From: Solihabitans fulvus
GTDB taxonomy: Bacteria; Actinomycetota; Actinomycetes; Mycobacteriales; Pseudonocardiaceae
Direction: 5' to 3'
Length of the DNA stretch: 64,000 bases
Assembly: GCF_008386585.1 (NCBI RefSeq)
Contig: NZ_VUOB01000010.1
Span: 304,984 to 368,983 of the forward strand
Shown: positions 33,782 to 42,377 of the stretch, one piece after another
Layout: the number at the start of each line of letters is the position of its first letter
Numbering within the stretch: the first letter of the stretch is position 1
Notes under the pieces: generated by a model
Database searches by the model: none
The model's input: only the letters and a program-made list of their open reading frames with translations
What the model was told of the DNA's origin: nothing
Program-made: the position numbers and the translations under genes

Positions 33782-34825
33782 CTACCCGAGGAACACGTTC
33801 CTGCGCTGGGTCAGCAGGCGGTACAGGGTCTGCTGGATCGTCTCGCGGACCTGGTCGGTCAGGTTGAACACCAGCATCGGGTCCTCCGCCGCGCCGTCGC
33901 CGAAGCCGTCGGTGCTGATCGGCTCGCCGAACTCGATGTACCACTTGGACGGCAGCGGCACCAGACCGAGCGGCCCGAGCAGCGGGAAGAACGGCGTCAC
34001 CGGGAAGTACGGGAAGCCGAACAGCCGCGCCAACGGCTTGAGGTCGCCGATCTTCGGGTAGATCTCCTCGGCGCCGACGATCGAGCACGGCACGATCGGC
34101 ACGCCGGTGCGCAGCGCCGCCGAGACGAACCCGCCCCGGCCGAACCGTTGGAGCTTGTACCGGTCCCGGAACGGCTTGCCGACGCCCTTGAAGCCCTCCG
34201 GCCACACCCCGACCAGCTCGCCGGAGCGCAGCAGCCGCTCCGCGTCCGGGTTGCAGGCCAGTGTCTGCCCCGACTTGCGGGCGAGCGAGCCGAGCACCGG
34301 CATGGAGAACACGAGATCCGCGCCGAGCATCCGCAGGTGCCGCTCGGCCGGGTGCTCCGAGCGCACCGCGTAGGCGGTCATCATCGCGTCGAGCGGCAGC
34401 GTGCCGGAGTGGTTGGCCACGAGCAGCGCGCCGCCCTCGCTCGGCAGGTTGTGCAGCCCGATCGTCTCGACCCGGAACCACTTCTCGTACAGCGGGCGCA
34501 GCGGCGGCAGCAACAGGTTGTCGGTGAGTTCGCGGTCGAAGCCGAACTCGTCGACCTCGTAGTCGCCCTCGACGCGGCGGCGGAGGAAGCTCACCAGCCC
34601 GGCCAGCCTGCCCTCCAGGTCGGATCGGCGCGGGTCCGCCGGTTCCGCCGGTTCCGCCTGGTCGGCCTGGTCGGCCGGTTCTGCGGAGGGCTCGGCCTCG
34701 GGCTCGGCCCTGGCCGGGTCGGCGGGCGGCACGGCGGTCGGCCGGCCGACGCGGGCCGTGCGCCCGCTGACCGGCTGGTGCGGCAGTTCGTCCCCGTGCA
34801 ACGGAATCACGCGCGCGTCGGGCAC
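33782..34825 (-). CDS. Lysophospholipid acyltransferase (PlsC-like) family protein
   Basis: About 347 residues. The first 100 are Pro/Ala/Glu-rich and disordered-looking; the rest is a glycerolipid acyltransferase domain with block I ANHSGTLPLDAMM, block III VWPEGFKGVGKPF and block IV VPIVPCSIVGAEEIYP. The H-to-D spacing in block I is longer than the usual HxxxxD, as in the actinobacterial Rv0502-type group. GTG 34825 suits the AGGGAG site (9-nt spacing), while ATG 34834 abuts it. It is 23 bp downstream of the epimerase gene, matching the galE2-Rv0502 order of mycobacteria. Confidence 0.87.
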   Translation of the reverse strand: MPDARVIPLHGDELPHQPVSGRTARVGRPTAVPPADPARAEPEAEPSAEPADQADQAEPAEPADPRRSDLEGRLAGLVSFLRRRVEGDYEVDEFGFDRELTDNLLLPPLRPLYEKWFRVETIGLHNLPSEGGALLVANHSGTLPLDAMMTAYAVRSEHPAERHLRMLGADLVFSMPVLGSLARKSGQTLACNPDAERLLRSGELVGVWPEGFKGVGKPFRDRYKLQRFGRGGFVSAALRTGVPIVPCSIVGAEEIYPKIGDLKPLARLFGFPYFPVTPFFPLLGPLGLVPLPSKWYIEFGEPISTDGFGDGAAEDPMLVFNLTDQVRETIQQTLYRLLTQRRNVFLG

Positions 34826-34848
34826 AGCGTCCATCTCCCTAGGTCGAA

Positions 34849-35889
34849 CTATGGGCGGAGCTTGGCGACCAGGTCGAGCAGCCCATGCTCGACGGCGCTC
34901 ACGCGCTCCGGGTCGATGAGCGGACGCAGCCCGCGCCCGCTCACGTAGTCGTCGAACGCCTGCGTTGTGGTCCACCTCGGCACGAAGCCGAACTCGTCGC
35001 GCAGCAGCGAGGTGTCCACCACGCGGCCGAAGTTCAGGAACCGCATCTGGTCCGGCGAGAAGTCGACCAGCCGCGCGCCCCGGAACAGCCTGCCGACCGT
35101 CGGCACCGCCTGGCTGGGCACCGGCACCGCGATCCGGCCGGCCCGGCGGATCGCCTGGGACAGCATCAGCACGCCGTCCCCGCCGACGTTGTAGACGCCG
35201 GGCAGCGAGTGCAGCGTGGCGCGCTCCAGCACGGCGAGCGCGTCCTCGGAGTGCAGCAGCTGCACCCTGGCGTCGTAGCCGAGCACCGTCGGCACGACGG
35301 GCAGGGCGAAGTACCTGGTGAGCACGGTGTCGATGCGCGGCCCGATGAAGTTGGCGAACCGCAGGGTGGTCACCTCGACGTCGGGCCTACGGCGGCCGAA
35401 GCCGCGCACGTAGCCCTCCACCTCGACGGCGTCCTTGGCGTAGCCGCTGGAGGGCAGGTCCCTCGGGCCCTGCTCCTCGGTGAACACGGCGGGGTCGCGC
35501 GAGCTGGAGCCGTACACGGCGGTGGTCGACTTGACCACCAACCTGCGCACCAGCGGCGACTTCTGGCACGCGGCGAGCAGCTGCATCGTGCCGATCACGT
35601 TCATCTCCTTCATCGCCGTCCGGCCGGTCGGGCCTGCCGGGTTGGCGGTGACGGAGGCGTGCACCACGGTGTCGACCGAGGCGGCGGAGATGACCTTGCT
35701 GATCAACGGGTTGCGGATGTCCGCGCGCACGAACTCGGCGCGGCCCATGCGGCGGAGCAGGTCACGCCCCGGCGGCACGGTGTCCACCCCGAGCACGCGT
35801 TCGATGTCGGGGTTGGCGGCGAACCGCGCGGCGAGGTGGCCGCCGAGGAAGCGGCTGACTCCGGTGACGAGAACGATCCTGGGCGTCAT
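34849..35889 (-). CDS. NAD-dependent epimerase/dehydratase (extended SDR)
   Basis: A 346-residue Rossmann-fold protein. The cofactor loop is VTGVSRFLGGHLAARF, and the core includes STTAVYGSS (catalytic Ser/Thr region). The expected YxxxK is seen only as SSGYAKDAVE, so lysine spacing is atypical. The layout and position match M. tuberculosis galE2 (Rv0501), next to bS22 and the acyltransferase. The substrate is unknown; UDP-glucose epimerisation is not established for this group. ATG 35889 has GGGAG 4 nt upstream. Confidence 0.86.
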   Translation of the reverse strand: MTPRIVLVTGVSRFLGGHLAARFAANPDIERVLGVDTVPPGRDLLRRMGRAEFVRADIRNPLISKVISAASVDTVVHASVTANPAGPTGRTAMKEMNVIGTMQLLAACQKSPLVRRLVVKSTTAVYGSSSRDPAVFTEEQGPRDLPSSGYAKDAVEVEGYVRGFGRRRPDVEVTTLRFANFIGPRIDTVLTRYFALPVVPTVLGYDARVQLLHSEDALAVLERATLHSLPGVYNVGGDGVLMLSQAIRRAGRIAVPVPSQAVPTVGRLFRGARLVDFSPDQMRFLNFGRVVDTSLLRDEFGFVPRWTTTQAFDDYVSGRGLRPLIDPERVSAVEHGLLDLVAKLRP

Positions 35890-36013
35890 AGGACTCCCTG
35901 CGCTCACCTGCTGTGACGGGACGATGTTACTCACCGGGCGCGCAGCCCGGCGCATCCGGAACACCGTGTTGACGCAGGTCATACGCCCTTTACGCCAGTA
36001 GAGCCAGACAGCA

Positions 36014-36058
36014 GTTGGGCCCATGACACGCGTCGAAGAACGCGATCATGGGCCCAAC
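36014..36058 (-). terminator. Strong hairpin after the bS22 gene
   Basis: Thirteen-bp perfect arms (GTTGGGCCCATGA/TCATGGGCCCAAC) with inner CGCGT/ACGCG pairing, 20 bp past the bS22 stop on the minus strand and 125 bp upstream of the epimerase start. Confidence 0.7.
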
Positions 36059-36077
36059 AGCGGCTAAGCGGCGCGGA

Positions 36078-36179
36078 CTACTTGCCGCGCTTCCTACGCT
36101 GGACGCGGGTCTTGCGCAGCAGCTTGCGGTGCTTCTTCTTCGACATGCGCTTGCGGCGCTTCTTGATGACCGAGCCCAT
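36078..36179 (-). CDS. Ribosomal protein bS22 (AURKAIP1/COX24 domain)
   Basis: A 33-residue, extremely basic protein: [19 protein letters not shown], then a C-terminal half of the same character ending KRGK. It matches the actinobacterial bS22 family found in mycobacterial 30S subunits (Rv0500B region). It is too short for routine gene finding but is unmistakable from composition and context: the proC - HTH - bS22 - epimerase order is that of M. tuberculosis. ATG 36179; a strong hairpin follows the stop. The 178 bp upstream hold no gene and probably its promoter. Confidence 0.93.
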   Translation of the reverse strand: MGSVIKKRRKRMSKKKHRKLLRKTRVQRRKRGK

Positions 36180-36357
36180 GCGGGATCCTTAGCTGTAGAC
36201 GTTTCCGGTTCACACTGCGCGCCGGTGCTGCGCAGCGCGTTTTGCGAAGCACAACACGCCGGCACCAGGCACGAACTCCCGACCACCTTACCCGCAGCGT
36301 TGAACCGGCTCGGGACCACCCGCCCCCAGCCGCCTCGGCCGGCCTTCTCCCGGCCAG

Positions 36358-36576
36358 CTACCCCGCGTCGAAATAGGCGCTTTCGAGGTAGGCGTGGACG
36401 GCCTTCTCCGGAACGCGGAACGACTTGCCCACCCGTACGGCGGGCAGCTCACCTGAGTGCACCAGGCGGTACACGGTCATCTTGGAGACGCGCATCATCG
36501 CGGCCACCTCGGCGACGGTCAGGAACTGCACCGTTGTGACGGTCGGGGAATCGTTCTCCTTCTTGTTCGCCGGCAT
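36358..36576 (-). CDS. Excisionase-like helix-turn-helix protein
   Basis: A 72-residue protein with one MerR/Xis-type winged helix: FLTVAEVAAMMRVSKMTVYRLVHSGELPAVRVGKSFRVPEKAV. Despite the excisionase-like fold it is a chromosomal gene conserved beside bS22 and proC (Rv0500A in M. tuberculosis), so it is not evidence for a mobile element. It probably binds DNA; the target is unknown. ATG 36576 is the start. The 213 bp between it and proC contain no other convincing gene. Confidence 0.88.
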   Translation of the reverse strand: MPANKKENDSPTVTTVQFLTVAEVAAMMRVSKMTVYRLVHSGELPAVRVGKSFRVPEKAVHAYLESAYFDAG

Positions 36577-36789
36577 GTTTCACCGTGTCCTTCGACACGT
36601 GTCGCGCCGTCGGCTTCCCCACCGGCGGTATCGACACGCACGTGCTCTCCTGAGAGTAGCGGGACCAGTGGGACTCCTGCGACGGTCTTGCCCTGGGCAT
36701 GCGCCCAATGGACGCGGTCCGCCACTCCGTGGAGCCGACCGGTGTGCGCAGAGTGTCCGATCGGGCCTCGATCGGGGCTGGCGTCCCGC

Positions 36790-37602
36790 TCAGTCCACCT
36801 CGTGTGCGCGGCCGAGCTCCTCGGAACGGTCCCGCGCGGCCTCGATCGCGGCGAGCAGCGCGGCGCGAACTCCGTGTTTCTCCAGCTCACGGATCGCCAT
36901 GATGGTCGTGCCTGCCGGCGAGGTGACGGCCTCACGCAGGGTGACCGGGTGCTCGCCGGTCTCCGCCAGCATGGTGGCCGCGCCGACAGCGGACTGGATG
37001 ATGAGCTGGCCGGCGACCGCGCGCGGGATGCCGAGCAGGATGCCCGCGTCGATCATCGCCTCGACCAGGTAGAAGAAGTAGGCGGGCCCGGAACCCGACA
37101 GCGCGGTCACCGCGTCCTGCTGGGACTCCGGCACCCGGACGACCTTGCCGACGCTGGACAGCAGCTCCTCGACCAGGGCGAGGTGCGCGGCCTCGGCGTG
37201 CCGGCCTGGGGAGATCGCGCTCATCGCCTCGCCGACCACCATCGGGGTGTTCGGCATGACCCGCACGACCGGGACGCCCTCGGCCAGCCTGCGCTCGAAC
37301 AGCTTCGTCGGCAGCCCGGCGCACAGCGAGACGACCAGGGTGTCCGGCGCGACGACGGGCGCCAGCTCGTCCAGCAGCGGCTCGATGTCCTGCGGCTTGA
37401 CGGCGACGAACAGCACGTCGGCCCGCGCGGCCGCGTCCGGCACGTCGGCCGAGGCGACGCCGTACCGCTTGGTCAGCTCGGCGGAACGTTCCGGATGGCG
37501 CTCGGTGAACAGCAGATCCTCGGGGCGGCGTCCCCCTTGCAGCAACCCGGACAGCAGCGCCTCACCGATCTTGCCGGCGCCGAGCAGCGCGATCGTGGTC
37601 AT
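36790..37602 (-). CDS. proC: Pyrroline-5-carboxylate reductase
   Basis: A 270-residue enzyme making proline from pyrroline-5-carboxylate with NAD(P)H. The Rossmann N terminus is IALLGAGKIGEALLSGLL, then VAVKPQDIEPLL and RVMPNTPMVVGEAMSA, and the family signature near the C terminus is LREAVTSPAGTTIMAIRELE. ATG 37602. It is divergent from the KAP NTPase gene across 130 bp. The proline dehydrogenase at 42553-43479 runs the opposite direction of metabolism, about 5 kb away. Confidence 0.95.
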   Translation of the reverse strand: MTTIALLGAGKIGEALLSGLLQGGRRPEDLLFTERHPERSAELTKRYGVASADVPDAAARADVLFVAVKPQDIEPLLDELAPVVAPDTLVVSLCAGLPTKLFERRLAEGVPVVRVMPNTPMVVGEAMSAISPGRHAEAAHLALVEELLSSVGKVVRVPESQQDAVTALSGSGPAYFFYLVEAMIDAGILLGIPRAVAGQLIIQSAVGAATMLAETGEHPVTLREAVTSPAGTTIMAIRELEKHGVRAALLAAIEAARDRSEELGRAHEVD

Positions 37603-37732
37603 GTGCGACAGGGTGCCAGAGCGGGTCGGACTGGGCCGACCGGGCGTATCCACCCGCGACCGGCCCCCTGCGCGTGGCGGGCGGCGGAGGATCGGGGCCC
37701 GACCGCTGTCACGCCGCGAAGGCAGGCACGCC

Positions 37733-39757
37733 ATGGAGAGTTCCGCGATCGACCTCGCCGAGGAGCTGATCCGCGACGCGCTGCCCTCGGTCGTGGCACG
37801 CGCGTTGGCAGCACCCGAGATCGTCAGCGGAGTCGAGCAGGCCGGGCTCGACCCGGACGCGCTGCGCCGGCAGGTGTTGGCGGCCACCGACGAGGTGGTG
37901 CGCCCGGCGAGCAGGGCGCTGGAGACCTTCCGGCAGGCCGCGCTGGCCGAGCAGCAGTGGCGCGGCGCCGCCGAGCCGACGGAACACTCGTCGAGGCCGG
38001 GGCTCCGGCCGCTCGGGCTGACCCAGGCCAGGGCCGAGTGGGAGCACATCGTCCACGAGGACGGCGTGCTGCCCATGCTGCGGCGGATCATCAACGAGGC
38101 GCTGGAACCGTTGCAGTGGACCACGTTGACCGTCGAGAGCGCGCCGGGGCTGGTCACGCTCCGCGACTCCTCCTGCATCGTGGACACCAGTTCCACCAAG
38201 CGGTTCCGCGCGGTGGTCAACCAGCTGCCGAGCGGGGCGATCGGGTTGGCCGGGCCGAGGGGCGCCGGCAAGACCACGCTGATCGAGCAGCACCTCGGCC
38301 AGACCGGCAGGCCGCTGACGATGTTCGTGTCCGCGCCGGTGCAGTACGAGCCGAGGGAGTTCGTGCTGCACCTGTACGCGACGCTGTGCCGCGCGGTGCT
38401 CGCGCGCTACGGCGAAGAGCCGCACGTCCGGACCTCGTCGGAGGCCAGGCACAACCGGTGGATCAACACCCGCCTTCTGCTGACGGCGCTGACGATGTCG
38501 GTGGCGGCCGTGGTCTGCGTGATCCTCGTCGTGGGGTGGACACCGCTGCTGCACGACCCGAAGGCCTTCGGCGCCCACGTGCGCAACGGGTCGCTGCTGC
38601 CCTCGGGCCTGCTCGTGCTGATGGTCATGGCGATCGTCGCCACGGTCGGCGTGCGCCGCTCGCAGGACTGGCAGTCGCGCGTGTTCGGGCGGCCGACGGC
38701 CGCGCTCGTCGAGACGGCCGGCCAGCGCCTCAGACAGATCCGGTTCCTCCAGACGAACACCGTTGGCTGGTCGGGAAAACTCGCGTTGCCGATGAAGATG
38801 GAGGCCGGTTGGACACGCTCGACCCAGCAGGCCGAACGCCCGCGCACGCACCCCGAGATCGTCACCGAGCTGTGCGAGTTCCTCGCCGAGGTCGTCGCGG
38901 TCAACCACGGGAATCCCTCGGTGATCGTGGCGATCGACGAGCTGGACAAGATCGAGTCCGCGGAACAGGCGCAGTGCTTCGTCAACGAGATCAAGAGCGT
39001 CTTCGGGGCGCGCAGGACCCAGTTCCTGGTGTCGGTCTCGGAGGACGCGCTCGCCTCGTTCGAGCGGCGCGGGCTGGCCGTGCGGGACGCGTTCGACAGC
39101 GCGTTCGACGAGATCGTCCGGATCGACCACCTGACGTTGGCCGACAGCTATCTCCTGTTGCGCGGCAGGGTGCTCGGCGTGCCGGAGCCGTTCCTCTGTC
39201 TGGCGCACTGCATGTCCGGCGGCCTCGCGCGGGACGTGTTGCGGGTGACCAGATCGATGGTGGCGCTTGTCGAAGCCGAAGCCGAAGCCGACACCGACGC
39301 CAACGCCGACCCGTCGCTGGACGCGGTCTGCCGCGCCCTCGTGCGGGAGGACGTCCAGCGCAAGAGCCACGCGTTCCAGCTCGCCGTCGGCGGCCTGACC
39401 ACCACCGAGGACACCACGGACTTCCTGCGGGCGCTGCGCTCGCTGCGGGCCGACGCGGCACTGTTGTGCGCGGCGCTGCCCGCGCTGAACCCACGTGGCC
39501 AGGTCGGCGGCGAACCGTTCGACCGGTTGCGCCGGCAGAGCGCGGCGCACGCCTACCACTGCGCGACGCTGCTGGAGGTCTTCGACCGCTCGCTCGACAA
39601 GGACCGCACCGCGCGCGGCCGGGACGACCCCGCCGACCCCGGCTCGTTCGACGCGTTGGCCGGGGCGCGGCAGGCGATCGCGGTGCACCCCAGGCTGGCC
39701 TGGGTGATGCTCGACGACTTCCGCAAGGCATGGGGGCTGCCCGCCGTGTCGATCTAG
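37733..39757 (+). CDS. KAP-type P-loop NTPase with membrane helices between Walker A and B
   Basis: A 674-residue protein. After about 165 residues of helical N terminus comes Walker A GLAGPRGAGKTTL (Lys about 180). Two membrane helices follow (about 246-268, LLLTALTMSVAAVVCVILVVGW; about 288-308, LLPSGLLVLMVMAIVATVGV), then Walker B SVIVAIDELDKIE (Asp about 402). Membrane segments placed between Walker A and B are the hallmark of the KAP NTPase family (Kidins220/ARMS, PifA). Residues about 512-526 are an acidic Glu/Ala/Asp run. The substrate is unknown; some KAP proteins exclude phages. It lies in a break in the conserved gene order and faces the gene at 39766 with only 8 bp between stops. 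ATG 37733. Confidence 0.82.
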   Translation: MESSAIDLAEELIRDALPSVVARALAAPEIVSGVEQAGLDPDALRRQVLAATDEVVRPASRALETFRQAALAEQQWRGAAEPTEHSSRPGLRPLGLTQARAEWEHIVHEDGVLPMLRRIINEALEPLQWTTLTVESAPGLVTLRDSSCIVDTSSTKRFRAVVNQLPSGAIGLAGPRGAGKTTLIEQHLGQTGRPLTMFVSAPVQYEPREFVLHLYATLCRAVLARYGEEPHVRTSSEARHNRWINTRLLLTALTMSVAAVVCVILVVGWTPLLHDPKAFGAHVRNGSLLPSGLLVLMVMAIVATVGVRRSQDWQSRVFGRPTAALVETAGQRLRQIRFLQTNTVGWSGKLALPMKMEAGWTRSTQQAERPRTHPEIVTELCEFLAEVVAVNHGNPSVIVAIDELDKIESAEQAQCFVNEIKSVFGARRTQFLVSVSEDALASFERRGLAVRDAFDSAFDEIVRIDHLTLADSYLLLRGRVLGVPEPFLCLAHCMSGGLARDVLRVTRSMVALVEAEAEADTDANADPSLDAVCRALVREDVQRKSHAFQLAVGGLTTTEDTTDFLRALRSLRADAALLCAALPALNPRGQVGGEPFDRLRRQSAAHAYHCATLLEVFDRSLDKDRTARGRDDPADPGSFDALAGARQAIAVHPRLAWVMLDDFRKAWGLPAVSI

Positions 39758-39765
39758 GTCGTGCC

Positions 39766-40062
39766 CTAAGCGGACAGGGCGAGCACGCCGGTCACGACGG
39801 TGGCAGGACAGTCCTGCACGCGCCACAGCTGGGCGCCCGGCCTGATCACGAACGGGTCATCCTGGTTGAAGTCGTCGGCGCGGACCCGGTAGCCCAACGC
39901 CTCGCGCGAGGAGTAGACGAGCACGACGTCCCACAGGCCGCGCCGGCAGCGGGTGTACCCGATCGCGTCGAGCTCGCCGTTCTCGGCGTAGTACCTGTGC
40001 GCGTCGAAACCGCAGCGGCGCAACCGCTTCAGCACCTCGACGGCCGAACTCAACGACGACAT
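39766..40062 (-). CDS. Small protein of unknown function
   Basis: About 98 residues (MSSLSSAVEVLKRLRRCGFDAHRYYAENGEL...). It is basic at the N terminus and has a mixed alpha/beta pattern; no family was recognised. Two Cys (RRCGF, YTRCRRG) and the segment WDVVLVYSSREALGYRVR stand out. ATG 40062 is immediately preceded by GGGGAG, which is too close. TTG 40053 would have better spacing, and an in-frame reading from 40176 has no site. Its stop is 8 bp from the KAP NTPase stop, and its start faces the DUF5753 regulator across 265 bp. Confidence 0.55.
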   Translation of the reverse strand: MSSLSSAVEVLKRLRRCGFDAHRYYAENGELDAIGYTRCRRGLWDVVLVYSSREALGYRVRADDFNQDDPFVIRPGAQLWRVQDCPATVVTGVLALSA

Positions 40063-40327
40063 CTCCCCGAAAATGAAAGTGGCCAGGGACGGCGATCGGC
40101 GGGAGGTAGGTAACCCGTGCGCCGTCCCTGGCTGGACTGTCGGCACCGACCCCCGACGAGGCCGGTCTCCTTCCATGGCTATGGTCGGGCCTCTCGCGCC
40201 GGGCCCGCTCGCAGGCGTTACACGTTACGTCGTCATGGGTAACTTCGTATGTTCCCTGATCAGGTGATGTCCGGCCGCCGACCGGCGCGCGATGCTGTGG
40301 GACCGCCAGCCACCCGGAGGTACACCA

Positions 40328-41203
40328 GTGGTCGCCGAGAATAGCCCGACCGTCCTTCGGCGGTGGATCGCGTTCACCCTGCGGCGGCTGCGGCAGGAGG
40401 CCGGCAAGTCCCGGCGGGACGTGGTCGACCTGGCGGGCTGCACACTGGCGCACGTCAGCCACATCGAGACCGGCCGCAACCTGCCGGCCCCGCTCGAGTG
40501 CGACGCGCTGCTGGAGTTCTACGGCGTGCCGGAGCGCACGGAGTTCTTCCGGGAGTTGTTGCACGGGGCCAGGAAGGGCCGGGACTGGTGGACCTCGAAG
40601 ACCTTCCTCGGCGCGGTGCCGAGCTGGTTCGACCTGTACCTCGGCCTCGAGTCCTCCTCGGTCGCGGTGCGGTCCTTCGACGCGCTGGTCGTGCCCGGCC
40701 TGTTCCAGACGGCCGACTACGCCAGGGCGGTGATCGAGGGCAGCGTGCCGGAGTTGGCGGGCAACGAGGTGCGGCGGCGGGTGGAACTCCGGTTGGCGCG
40801 CCAGCAACTGCTGCGCCGCGAGCCGGATCCGCTCGCAGTGAGCGCGGTCATCGACGAGTCCGCGCTGCGGCGGCTGGTCGGCAGCCCCGCCGTGCTGCTG
40901 GCGCAGCTGGCCAGGCTGGCCGAGTTGGCGGAACTGTCCACAATAGACATTCGGGTGCTGCCGGCGAACGTGGGGGCCCATACCGGACTCGACGGGACGT
41001 TCACCATGATGATCTTCCCGCACGAGCTGCCTGGCTACCCAGGAGCCGTCTACGTCGAGACCCGGCTGCGGGGTCACTACTACGAGGAACCAGCCGAGAT
41101 CGCCGAGTACCACGAGGTGTTCACCCGACTGCGGACCCAGGCGGGTAGCCCGTCCGACGCGCCGGCGACCATTGCCCGCATCGCTAAGGAGATTGTCGCT
41201 TGA
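40328..41203 (+). CDS. HTH regulator with DUF5753 domain
   Basis: A 291-residue protein. Residues 5-70 are an XRE-type HTH (LRRLRQEAGKSRRDVVDLAGCTLAHVSHIETGRNLP); the rest is the DUF5753 domain (WTSKTFLGAVPSWFDLYLGLESSSVAVRSFDALVVPGLFQTADYA; ELRLARQQLL). Such proteins are abundant in streptomycetes and relatives and are usually paired with a small DUF397 protein, as here. They influence development or secondary metabolism in a few tested cases. GTG 40328 has GGAGG 7 nt upstream. Its stop overlaps the DUF397 start. Confidence 0.9.
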   Translation: MVAENSPTVLRRWIAFTLRRLRQEAGKSRRDVVDLAGCTLAHVSHIETGRNLPAPLECDALLEFYGVPERTEFFRELLHGARKGRDWWTSKTFLGAVPSWFDLYLGLESSSVAVRSFDALVVPGLFQTADYARAVIEGSVPELAGNEVRRRVELRLARQQLLRREPDPLAVSAVIDESALRRLVGSPAVLLAQLARLAELAELSTIDIRVLPANVGAHTGLDGTFTMMIFPHELPGYPGAVYVETRLRGHYYEEPAEIAEYHEVFTRLRTQAGSPSDAPATIARIAKEIVA

Positions 41204-41421
41204 ACCACGAGGACGCCGTTACCGCCCTCGGCCACGCACGACGCTGGCGCACGTCCACCAGGACGGGCCAGGGCCAGAACTGCGTGGAGATCGACCGCGA
41301 ACTGTCCGGCTGGGCCGGGGTGCGCGACACCAAGCTGGGCACAGCCAGCCCGATCCTCGCCATCCCCGCCGAGGCCTTCACCGCGTTCGTCCGCACCATC
41401 AGGACCAACCGCTTCGGCTGA
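41200..41421 (+). CDS. DUF397 protein
   Basis: A 73-residue protein with the DUF397 pattern: W-(R)-T-S-x-x-T ... NCVEI ... VRDTK ... I.AIPAEAFTAFV. The start is a TTG at 41200 that overlaps the regulator stop (TTGA), a strict coupling typical of HTH/DUF397 pairs. The pair behaves genetically somewhat like a toxin-antitoxin or WhiJ-type switch in other actinomycetes; no such role is shown here. A hairpin follows its stop. Confidence 0.87.
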   Translation: MNHEDAVTALGHARRWRTSTRTGQGQNCVEIDRELSGWAGVRDTKLGTASPILAIPAEAFTAFVRTIRTNRFG

Positions 41422-41430
41422 CCCCCGAGT

Positions 41431-41483
41431 GTCATGACGGGTCCCTTCGGGACACCCGGTGTCCTGGAGGGACCTGTCATGAC
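41431..41483. terminator. Long imperfect hairpin between convergent genes
   Basis: Two 25-nt arms that pair at 22 positions, beginning and ending in GTCATGAC, with a 3-nt loop. It lies exactly between the DUF397 stop and the thioesterase stop and is a likely bidirectional terminator. Confidence 0.6.
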
Positions 41484-42302
41484 CTAGCCGGCGGAGGTGA
41501 GGGCGAGCTGGCGGGCCTGGCAGACCAGGCGGCCGGTCGAGTCGATCACCACGGCGTCCTCGTCGAACCACTGGCCGTGCACGGCGCTGCACGACACCTG
41601 GAGCCGCAGCCAACCCGGCGCGGGGTTGGCCCGCAGCAGCGCGGTCAGCTGCACGGTCGGCGCCCAGCCGAAGCGCCCGAGGTTGAACGTCACCGGCATC
41701 GAGATGTCCCCGGCCAGCAGCGCGAACAGCACGTCCGGCCGCTCGTCGCGCGGCCGCACCCACAGCCGCAGCCGCAGCGGGTCGCCGGTCCGGCCCGTGA
41801 GGAAGCCCGCGCCTGCGGGGTCGAGCCGAAGATCGCAGGTCGTCGCGAGCTTGAACGCGTCGGCCGCCTGCATCGCGCCGAGGTCGATCGCGTCCGGCGG
41901 CGGCTCGGCCGGCAACCCAGGCAGGTCAACATATTCCGGCCGCTCGTCGGGCATCCGGCCGACCGTGACCACCGCCTCGACGCAGCTTCGCCCGCGCTGC
42001 TCCAGGTACACCGCGACCACGGTCGCCGTGCGGCCCGTCTTGCGCACGTCGGTGCGCAGCAGCACCGGGCCGACCTCGGGGGCGCGCAGGAAGTGCGCGC
42101 TCACCGCGAGCGGCGACAGCGGCGCGACGCCGTCCTGCGACGGCATCACCACCTCGGCTGCCTGGACACCGGCCCTGGCCACCAGGGCGAGCAGGAAACC
42201 GCCGTGCGGCTTGGGGCCGACGGTCCACTCCGCGCCGAGGTTCGCCGTGAACGTGCCGTCCCCAAGCGAACGGATAGCACTGGCGGTCGTGAACGTTCCC
42301 AC
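41484..42302 (-). CDS. Acyl-CoA thioesterase (TesB-like, double hotdog)
   Basis: About 272 residues. The N-terminal hotdog begins FTANLGAEWTVGPKPHGGFLLALVARA, with the substrate-loop GG typical of these enzymes; the second hotdog contains MPVTFNLGRFGWAPTVQLTALLRANPAPGW and HGQWFDEDAVVIDSTGRLVCQARQ. It probably hydrolyses medium- or long-chain acyl-CoA. GTG 42302 has GAGGAG close upstream; TTG 42326 would add eight residues. Its promoter region contains the left end of the MITE-like element. Confidence 0.85.
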   Translation of the reverse strand: MGTFTTASAIRSLGDGTFTANLGAEWTVGPKPHGGFLLALVARAGVQAAEVVMPSQDGVAPLSPLAVSAHFLRAPEVGPVLLRTDVRKTGRTATVVAVYLEQRGRSCVEAVVTVGRMPDERPEYVDLPGLPAEPPPDAIDLGAMQAADAFKLATTCDLRLDPAGAGFLTGRTGDPLRLRLWVRPRDERPDVLFALLAGDISMPVTFNLGRFGWAPTVQLTALLRANPAPGWLRLQVSCSAVHGQWFDEDAVVIDSTGRLVCQARQLALTSAG

Positions 42303-42377
42303 CGAACTCCTCGGCCCAACAGTCAAGACGCCGTCTCCGCTGAGACCGGAACGTCGGTGGTCAAATGCGGCACTGAC

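Noticed and set aside
36358..36576. Excisionase-like HTH protein as a sign of an integrated element
   Set aside because: The gene is a conserved chromosomal neighbour of bS22 and proC in actinobacteria; no integrase, attachment site or phage gene is nearby.
39271..39316. GCCGAA-type microrepeat in the NTPase gene as a phase-variable tract
   Set aside because: It is a short, degenerate coding run for Glu/Ala/Asp in multiples of three, so length change would not shift the frame.
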